DNA of 64,000 nt. Origin: Gigaspora rosea (Eukaryota; Glomeromycota; Glomeromycetes; Diversisporales; Gigasporaceae). Made by a program: the position numbers and the translations under genes. The stretch is taken from NCBI GenBank assembly GCA_003550325.1, contig QKWP01000703.1, positions 32,739-96,738 of the forward strand, in the 5' to 3' direction. A model generated the notes under the pieces. It was given only the letters and a program-made list of their open reading frames with translations, had not been told where the DNA came from and did no database searches. This document shows positions 56,580 to 64,000 of the stretch, piece after piece. How positions within the stretch are numbered: the first letter of the stretch is position 1; the number at the start of each line of letters is the position of its first letter.

Positions 56580-58320
56580 ATTTATTGTAATTAAGCAAAA
56601 TACCCATGTTTCAATTTCAGGTGAAGACTGCTTAAAATACTTGTCAATAAGAGGCTTTATAAAGAGCTAACTAGTTTCGGAAGTAGCATCTCATCTGCGG
56701 CTATAATGAAATCCAAAATATTAACATCTGTATTATAAAGTTCAGTTGAAATCTCGCCATTATAAATATAGCTGTAAACATTATATATTAAATTTAATCA
56801 AGAAATCTTATAAGAAAGGGTAACGTGAAACTTACTCAAGAATTAACTTAAAGATTTATCTCTTTTATAAAAAATAATCATCCTATCAGAATTTTTGCGA
56901 ATACATTGGTTAGACAGTGCTATCTTAAAATAATCACATCGATCCTTTAAAATTGATGTATGAACTGTGAACATTCTGCGATTCCAATCGTAACCTACTA
57001 TTATGTGCATATCATTATTAATTCCCTTATTATCTAGAAAAATAAATGATTGTTCAAACAGATATGGGTCATTTTCAACTAGGGCTGTTAATGGAGTAAT
57101 CTGGAGTGAAGTGGAGCATACTCTGCTGGTGTAACACCTAAAACCACACCACTCCGAAGTACACCGCCACAGATCAAACTTTATAGTTTGACACTAGAGT
57201 ATTGAATCTGGTGTACTAAATCGAAGTATAATCCGAAGTATACTTCGAAGGATTACACTCCAGATAAGTATACATTAGGCAAAAATTGTCGAATAACGGT
57301 AATTTGGCAAATGATCACGTGTTGCTTTGCGGCACGTGTAGCCAATCATTTGTCAAATTACTGTATTCCGTAATTTATGATCATGATTGGTAGGGAGTCA
57401 CTCGCTGAGTTTACGTCGTTAACACATGAAAAAAATAACAGTTATACAGTTATAATATAATTTGCTGCTACTAATAGCTATTGACAGATCATTTGTACTG
57501 GGAAAAGGTTTATTACTTACCCAACTTTTAAAAAAAAAATTGTCAAATTTAGTGTGTATAAAAAGTTACAGATAAGACCATTCTTTTTATTAGAATATTA
57601 GAAAAGCCTAAAAGCCTAGTGAGAGTCTCAGATTTTTGTCGATAGCACGTATTATGTACCTTGCGCAAGGTATGTAAAATTAGCATGCATTCTACAAGAC
57701 ATATGACCTCGCGCGAAGTGCGAGGTATCTAATTAAAAATTTAATTCGTGTGAGGTATGATGCAATTTGCACGAGGATAATATCATTATCTACTGCGAGA
57801 TACATCTCTACTATAATCCAATATTTTATAAGTGCTACCAAGGGAAAACCTATAAGGAATTACTATTGCTATGCCGAACTTAATGCTGGAAGAATTATAA
57901 TATTACATATTAAATTATATATACAATCAATGTAATATAAATGTTATTTATAGTTATATATATACTAATTGTATATTTGATTTAATATATAATATTACAA
58001 TTCTTTAGAATTAAATTCGCCATAGTAATAATATTCATTTACAGACAGCACTCATATAATTTTAATTCAGAGTAATAGCTCCAGAGCACTTTTACTCCAG
58101 AGTTTTAACTATTTTAACTCAATGGTTTAGATTTAAAGATTGCTTCGAAGTATTTTACTTTGATAATAAAATTAAATAATCTGGAGTGGTGTTTTGCTTA
58201 AACCACGCCGGTATGGAGTGATTTATACTCCTTAATTACTCTGGAGTATAATACTCCATTAACAGCCCTATTTTCAACCACATTTTTGTCATTATAAGAT
58301 GTAAAAAATGGTGGAATCAT
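56580..58320 (-). pseudogene. BTB domain exon(s), split by a hAT-like insertion
   Basis: The exon begins MIPPFFTSYNDKNVVEN (from 58320). It is interrupted by the element at 57080-58270 and resumes DPYLFEQSFIFLDNKGINN. Then come MHIIVGYDWNRRMFTVHTSI, LKDRCDYFKIALSNQCIRKN and MIIF, a frameshift before IFKLIL, a 70-80-bp intron (donor gtaagt near 56835, acceptor tttacag), YIYNGEIST, and LDFIIAADEMLLPKLVSSL. A further frameshift precedes KPLIDKYFKQSSPEIETWVF, ending at a gtaggt donor near 56580. BTB domains recruit substrates to cullin-3. The next open exon downstream belongs to the cullin. Confidence 0.78.
57080..58270. mobile_element. hAT-like non-autonomous element with 8-bp target duplication
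   Basis: Ends tagggctgttaatggagta and tactccattaacagcccta are inverted, and the 8-bp duplication ttttcaac lies at 57072-57079 and 58271-58278. Removing the element and one duplication restores an open BTB exon, so the host coding frame confirms the borders. 1191 bp; the interior holds cttcgaagtat repeats and a 65-bp hairpin at 57299-57364 (taatttggcaaatgatcacg and inverse). The 61-codon ORF at 57750 is not supported. Confidence 0.92.
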
Positions 58321-58481
58321 ATTGTTTACCACAATAGTGACATGATAATGTAATTGCTATCAGGTAGTTGCTATAGAACTGCCACATTAAATTTTGTCCT
58401 GTCGCACTAAGTGTCACTCATGACTACCTTCATCATTATTTTTACACGTGATTAACCATATTTATAATAATCATATTATGA

Positions 58482-58514
58482 CCGGGAATCTTCCCACGAA
58501 AGATTCCCGGTCTC
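58482..58514. repeat. Short hairpin gaccgggaatctt/aagattcccggtc
   Basis: 13-bp perfect arms around cccacga. It lies between the BTB exon and the 58.9-kb foldback. The flanking minus ORF 58632-58856 is low-complexity Leu/Phe and is rejected. Confidence 0.6.
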
Positions 58515-58873
58515 ATATTGATTATCGGGAAACTCTAATTTTAACCCTTAATTTTTATTTGAATCGTTTTATTTTTTGTATTTTTCACGTTTTATCTAAA
58601 GAACTTTAAAAATAGGCACAGTAAAATGAAGCTAAAAAAAGGCACGACATGAGCAAAGTGAAAGTAAGAGTTTGAAAAAAGTTAAACGTAGAAGTAAAAA
58701 GCAAAGGCGATAAAAAGATAAAAATAATAAAAATGATATAAATAAAAAAAAAAAATAAAGCGAAGCCCAAAAGTTAGTAAAAAGCACAATACGAATATAA
58801 ATATGGAACACGTGTAAAAATAATGGTATGGTAGTCCGATTAACATATAGTGACACGCTCCTGGGGATTATTT

Positions 58874-58999
58874 ATTTATTTCCTGTGGGGAAATTATAAC
58901 AGAGTTTACCGATGATCATAGCACATGGATGGCCCGAAGGGCCATCCACGTACTATGATCATCGGTAAACTCTGTTATAATTTCCACGAAATAAATAAT
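58874..58999. repeat. Near-perfect foldback, arms of about 55 bp
   Basis: ggaaattataacagagttta, ccgatgatcatag and catggatggccc pair with their inverses around cgaagg at about 58938, extending to attatttatttatttc/gaaataaataat. It ends 100 bp before the broken F-box/LRR gene. It could be a MITE or, if transcribed, a strong hairpin. Confidence 0.85.
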
Positions 59000-59099
59000 A
59001 CATATTTATCATTGTAATGTTTCACAACATTTCTATTGTACAGATATGTAATTATGTACGTACGTTTTTTCATGACAAAAAATTCTTTACCCTCTTAAA

Positions 59100-60669
59100 A
59101 TGCTAAAATTACCAAACGAATGTATTGTCAAAATATTTAATAATTTACAGGAAGACTATAAAAGTTTATATCCATGCCTTCTTGTAAACCGTCACTGGTG
59201 TAGAATTATTGTACCAATATTATGGAGCGATATAACAAATAATTTAAGCAAAAGAAATCTTATAAATACTTGTCTTTTGACATTAAATGCAGAAGAACAA
59301 GTATTATTAATTCCCTTAAAAATTAATCTTCCAAATAATCAAAAACCGTTATTTGAATATACAAGTTATACCACAACTGTTAGCAGTTCTTTAAATGTAG
59401 GTGTTATTAATTGGCTTGAATATAATGGTTACGGAAGAGTAAATCGATATGATGGTCTTTGGGAAAAATCTAAAATTGTAAATGCTATTAAATGTTCATT
59501 AATTGCAATGTTTCTACGAACAAATAAGAAACTGAAAAATTTAGAAGTTTTTAAAATTATTTATGATGATAATTTATCTTTTAAAAATTTACATAAAATA
59601 ATTCTATTACTTCTTTATATATTTGTGAAAATGAAAACTGGAATAAATCCGAAGAAATAGCAGAAATTCTTTGCAAGAATACTATAACTTCTTTAAAACT
59701 TAAAAATAATAAAATTGGTATTGGAGGAGGAAAAGCGTTAGCAAATGCACTCCATATGAACACTACTCTAGTTTCTTTAAATCTTGAACACGAAGATATT
59801 GGCATTGAAGGAGGAAAAGCATTAGCAATGGCACTTTGTAAGAACACTACTTTAACTTCTTTATGTCTCAATGGTATTGGCATTAGTTTCGAAGCTGGAA
59901 AAGCATTGGCAGAAGCACTAACAGGGGCTCTTTGCAAGAACACTACTTTAACTTCTTTAAGTCTTGTTTATAATAAATTTGGTATTGAAGGAGGAAAAGC
60001 AATTGCAAAAGCACTTCATATAAACACTACTTTAACTTCTTTAAAACTTAGTGATGATTATATTGGTATTGAATGAGTAAAAGCATTTGCAGAAGCACTT
60101 TATATAAACACTACTTTAACTTTCTTAGATCTTAACAATGTTTATATTGATATTGAAGGTGTAAAAGCATTAGCAAAAGCACTTCATAAAAATTATACTT
60201 TAATTTCTTTAAGACTTGTTTGTAAAAAAGTTGGTGATGAAGGAGGAAAAGCAATTGCAGAAGCACTTCATGTAAACACTACTTTAACTTCTTTAAGTCT
60301 TATCAGTGAATATTATATGAATAAAGATAATGATAAAATTGGTATTGAAGGAGGAAAAGCAATTGCAAGAGCACTTCATGTAAACACTACTTTAACTTTT
60401 TTAAGTCTTAGAGGTAATAGAATTTTAGATGAAGGAGGGAAAGCATTTGCAGAAGTACTTTATATAAACACTACTTTAATTTCTTTAGATCTTTCTTTTA
60501 ATGTTATTTGTTCTGAAGGTGGCAAAGCATTAGCAAGAGCACTTCATGTAAACAATACTTTGACATTTTTAAATCTCGAGTATAATAATCTTGGTAATAA
60601 AGGAGGAAAAGCATTTGAAGAAGCAATTCATATAAATACCACTTTAACCTTTTTAAATATTGCACAGTA
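59100..60669 (+). pseudogene. F-box protein with leucine-rich repeats, broken paralogue
   Basis: F-box MLKLPNECIVKIFNNLQEDY and LLVNRHWCRIIVPILW, then the same linker as the 23.4-kb gene (AEEQVLLIPLKI, SLIAMFLRT). A frameshift near 59600 moves the repeats into the +2 frame. In that frame about eleven repeats (ALCKNTTLTSLSL type) run to the stop at 60669, broken only by TGA at 60074-60076, where GGA is expected (GIE-stop-VKAFAEAL against GIEGGKA). Two point-size lesions thus separate it from an intact gene. One repeat carries a 6-codon insertion (SEYYMNKDNDK). The intact paralogue's function is inferred as an SCF substrate receptor. Confidence 0.85.
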
Positions 60670-60913
60670 ATGATGGAACAAAACTAAAAGAAACACTCAG
60701 AAAGAAAATTACTTTGACTTGTATAATATAGTAGGAAGAAAAGTTAAGGATAGAGAGTACATAGATCATTTTTATATAGTTTTATATAGTATTTTGAAAT
60801 TTTATATAAAATTGGCATATGCTACTAACAAAACTTTTTTAAATTACAACTAATTTTTATTAAAATTTTTATAAAATATAAATAAACAATTTATCTATTA
60901 TGGTAAAACAGTT
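60670..60913. other. 3' flank, nothing recognised
   Basis: AT-rich. Confidence 0.4.
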
Positions 60914-60922
60914 TTGCTAAAT

Positions 60923-61236
60923 GGGTTCAATCAATTAATCGACAATCACTTCACCAACATAACATTTCACTAACAATTGTTCACTGACAAGTTCATTTCT
61001 GACAGTTTATTTCACAGAAGCTCATTTTACTGACAAAGTAATTCTAGTCATTGTCGTTAGGGTTAGAGTAGAATTAGGTAGAATTAGGCCTAAAGTTAGT
61101 GTGCTTTTTGAAAAAAAACTTGTCAGTGAAAAGAATTTCGGTGAAACAAACTGTCAGTAAAATGAACATGTCGGTGAGTATTTGTCGGTGAAATGTTATG
61201 TCGGTGAAGTGATTGTTGGCGAAATAATACGAACCC
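60923..61236. mobile_element. TIR element with 9-bp imperfect target duplication
   Basis: Ends gggttc and gaaccc; arms of about 75 bp rich in a cttcaccgacataacatttc motif and its inverse gtcggtgaa, repeated within each arm. ttgctaaat (60914-60922) and ttactaaat (61237-61245) flank it, a 9-bp duplication with one mismatch. 314 bp. A 9-bp target and long TIRs would fit a Mutator-type element (inference). Confidence 0.82.
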
Positions 61237-61245
61237 TTACTAAAT

Positions 61246-62065
61246 CACATCACTAGTGCTCAATACTATAATAATTTTTACTAATTAATTTTTTTAAATG
61301 TAGTGTAATGTAAAGATCAGATACAATATAAAATCTTTGTTGTTTTGCTACTTTTTTTTAAAAAATATCTTCTAACTCAAAATTTTATCTATGAACCAAC
61401 ATTTTTTTTTAAAAAAAAAACTCCTTGTGAAATTTTACTATATACTATACCTCACTTTAACTTCTAACTATTAACTCTAACTTAATAGTTATCAACTTTA
61501 ATTTTTGTTTATATTTTTGTTTATTGTTTTTGATATTGATTTTTATATTATACTATATACTGGTGTTGAACACCAGTTGTATGATTTAGTTCTATTGCTA
61601 GTAAAATTTTGAACTATTATTATATATTAAAAAATGTACTTGTATATAGCACAAATTATTCTGAATTGGCCTAAAATTTTTTAGGTGCACAAAATTGCTA
61701 ATTCTGATTGGTCAATTATGTAAATTTATAAGTTAAATTTATTACTAAATCTTAATATTTAATCTTTAAAAATAATTTTACTATTATTAAATCAGAAAAA
61801 CCTGCTTTACAAACATATCATAAGAATTAAAATTAGTTTACTTAATATAATTTTTCATAAAATTAAATATAAAAAAATTTACCATTAAGTTTATATATAA
61901 TTTTAAAATAGTACCCTCTACCTTTAAATTCTTTAAAAATTAATTGTCCAGAGTGAAGCAAAGGACCTTTAGTTTCTCTGTATTATGATACAAAGTTACT
62001 TTCTTGATGTATCACATGTTAAAATATCAAAAACGTAAATTTTCATTTTCCGTCTGTCTATTTAC
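61246..62065. other. AT-rich DNA, nothing recognised
   Basis: 61370-61470 resembles the dispersed ctaacaaaaaa/tgctaaatttt repeat. A short palindrome actggtgttgaacaccagt lies at 61559-61577. No gene. Confidence 0.4.
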
Positions 62066-62740
62066 ATGATTTTTTAATTGATAATCCATCTGTCAACTGA
62101 AGAATGGCGAAATGTGGCATTCTTCTATATAAATTTTTTTTACTAAATTAACGATACATGTCCACTAATTGAAAGTTGTAGAGCTCGTTGAGACGCATCT
62201 AACGGTGGTTAGATCATCCAAATCGGCCCAGTAGATGGCAAGATATCATCGAAAAACGATTGGCCGACTATATAAAATCTCTATGTAAACAAACATTGTT
62301 TATATAGAGATTTTATATAGTCGGCCAATATTTTTTGACGATATCTTGCCATCCACTGGGCCGATCTGGATGATCTAACCACCATTAGATGCGTCTCGAC
62401 GAGCTCTATAACTTTTAATTAGTGGACATGTGCTGTTATCATAGTAAGACAAAAACTTTTAGATGGAAGCATGCCACATTTTGCCTATAGTGATTTTCAT
62501 ATGTAATCTGTGTCATGGAATTTTATATAGTCGGCCAATCGTTTTTTGATGATATCTCGCCATCCACTGGGCCGATTTGGATGTTCTAACCACTGTTAGA
62601 TATGTCTCGACGAGCTCTACTACAACTTTTAATTAGTAGACATGTATCATTAACTTAGTAAGAAAAAAATTTATATGGAAGAACGCCACATTTCGCCATT
62701 CTTTAGTTGACAGATGGATTATCAATTAAACTATTTTTAA
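62066..62740. repeat. Second three-armed foldback element
   Basis: Left arm 62066-62290, inner inverted arm 62298-62480, and a second inverted arm 62520-62740. Outer ends ttgataatccatctgtcaac and gttgacagatggattatcaa pair only between the left arm and the last arm. Arm hallmarks: gagctcgttgagacgcatct, catccaaatcggcccagtag, gatggcaagatatc and gattggccgactatataaaa. The architecture is the same as at 1-770. Confidence 0.85.
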
Positions 62741-62749
62741 TTGGTCATG

Positions 62750-63319
62750 TAAGGTAATTATGGGTATTGTGGCAGATATGGGTATTGTGGCGAATTTGCT
62801 ATAACTTGTAACCCATCAGCCCAAACTAAACAATTTTATACCATTCGAATTGTCTCATCGAGACGATTCAAATGGTACAAAATCAGTTGATTACGATCAT
62901 TGGGTTATAATATATCAGTGTTTGAATGTTTAAATTAAATTTTTTGAAAAAAACTATTACATTATATTCAGACACTATTCTAACACCAATATCTTGTGAC
63001 CCAGTAATTGAAATTAAATGATTTTTATGCTATTCGAATCGTTTTAATGAAATGATTCGAATAGTATAAAAATCATTTAGATTAGACCAATAGGTCACAA
63101 GTTATTGCAAATTACATCACAATACTTCTTACAATTTTGTGTAATATATGATTGTAAATAACTTGTGATCCTGTAGTCCAAAATGAATAATTTTGATACT
63201 ATTCGATTTGTCTCATTGAGACAAATCGAATGGTACCAAAATTATTCAATTTAGACCAATAAATCTAGAGTTATACCAAAATTCTCTTAACTCTGCTACA
63301 ATACCCATACTTACCTTGT
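62750..63319. mobile_element. TIR element containing three tandem palindromes
   Basis: Ends aaggtaattatgggtattgt and acaatacccatacttacctt. Inside are three palindromes (about 62798-62910, 62985-63110, 63145-63275), each with outer arms of acttgtgaccca/tgggtcacaag type and a core such as gatttgtctcattgagacaaatc or its diverged forms. The spacing is about 175 bp. Confidence 0.75.
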
Positions 63320-63329
63320 ACCAATTTAT

Positions 63330-63620
63330 AGAATTGATAATAACTTTTAATCCACTAGACCATTTTGGATAATTTAACTACCAAAATGTTAATGAGACAA
63401 TTCTAACTAGCTTAAAATCATTAAAATCTAATCACAGTATCCCAAGATTATTCAACTTTTGTAATTTATTTAACATCAAATAAGTTTTGATCCACTAGCC
63501 TATTTTGAATGATTTAATTACCAAAATGTTTGTCTTAGTGAGACGATTCTAATAGCCAAAATTGTTAAAATTCTAATTACAAAATCCCAAGAACAATAAA
63601 GATTTATATTGTTAGACAAT
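63330..63620. repeat. Two direct hairpin units of the 18.0-kb family
   Basis: aatccactagaccattttgg and gatccactagcctattttga begin two consecutive units, each followed by actaccaaaatg/attaccaaaatg and cattaaaatctaatcaca/gttaaaattctaattaca. They are diverged relative to the 17.6-18.5-kb copies. Confidence 0.7.
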
Positions 63621-63675
63621 CATTAGTTTTATATATATTTGATTAAATAATTGTCAAATTTTTATTAATCTTTAG

Positions 63676-63777
63676 AATTCTGTAAGAGTAGAGACATTTA
63701 TCAGGTAATTTCCACCTCTTAAGAGAGTACCTTCTCTTCCACTTGATACTAAACAGGACCCCGAAATATACATAGAT
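63676..63777 (+). pseudogene. Possible exon remnant
   Basis: Between acceptor ttaatctttag and donor ggtaatta one frame reads NSVRVETFIR, TAA, FPPLKRVPSLPLDTKQDPEI. It is less AT-biased than its surroundings. Family unknown; the stop and lack of neighbours make it weak. Confidence 0.25.
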
Positions 63778-64000
63778 AGGTAATTAACTTTTAAATTTTT
63801 TATTAATTGCTGTACGCATGACTTTTTTATAAGATCAGTATGCAAAATTTATCCCTTACAATAAAAAAATTAAAAAAATATACAAAATAAAATTCTAACC
63901 CTTAATTATAGTATAAAATTTTATATAAGCTATCATCAGATAAATAAATATAGGCACTGATTTTTTAAAAACTCAATTATTAAAAAATCTGTGTATATCT

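Noticed and set aside
58632-58856. Hydrophobic minus-strand ORF of 74 codons
   Set aside because: Leu/Phe low-complexity translation of an A/G-rich tract.

Overview
This is a very AT-rich eukaryotic window with few genes and many repeats. The best fit is a glomeromycotan (arbuscular mycorrhizal, Rhizophagus-like) fungus. That is an inference from protein types: F-box/leucine-rich-repeat proteins, SPRY plus tetratricopeptide proteins, DUF4419, tyrosine-kinase-like (TKL) kinases with an N-terminal CxxC/WCxxC module, BTB proteins, short introns of about 60-80 bp, and many small inverted-repeat transposons. One assembly gap lies at 14184-15035.

Layout. 1-5040: foldback elements, a tRNA-headed SINE with a 16-bp target duplication, and T-rich low-complexity DNA. 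5041-7716: a decayed MULE/FAR1-type transposase. 7720-22930: almost pure repeat territory, with MITEs, a non-LTR insertion with a 17-bp target duplication, a fourfold palindrome near 18.0 kb and a palindrome ladder at 21.4-22.9 kb. 23379-25310: an intact F-box protein with 17 leucine-rich repeats. 25690-25975: a kinase fragment. 26594-30300: a nested long-inverted-repeat element enclosing three tandem half-kinase modules. 32873-33964: a DUF4419 gene cut by one in-frame TAG. 34-40 kb: MITEs and a decayed multi-exon gene. 40443-41120: an intact membrane protein with a retropepsin-like motif. 44245-45706: an intact six-exon SPRY-TPR gene, followed by a satellite array of about 100-bp units (45760-47840). 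48395-49790: a damaged TKL kinase with its catalytic core preserved. 50-54 kb: a second half-kinase-module array on the minus strand, beside a copy of the first element's subterminal DNA. 54491-58320: a minus-strand BTB domain followed directly by a cullin C-terminal half, with a hAT-like element inserted in the BTB exon. 59100-60669: a broken second F-box/LRR gene. 60.9-63.6 kb: more foldback elements.

The coding content is dominated by ubiquitin-ligase parts (two F-box proteins, BTB, cullin) and TKL-kinase derivatives, mostly in various stages of decay. Three genes look intact: the F-box/LRR at 23.4 kb, the retropepsin-like membrane protein at 40.4 kb and the SPRY-TPR gene at 44.2 kb. The most notable signals are the BTB-cullin juxtaposition, the tandem kinase half-modules at two loci, and a recurring palindromic motif shared by several foldback families. 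All homology calls were made by eye from translated sequence; no database search was run.
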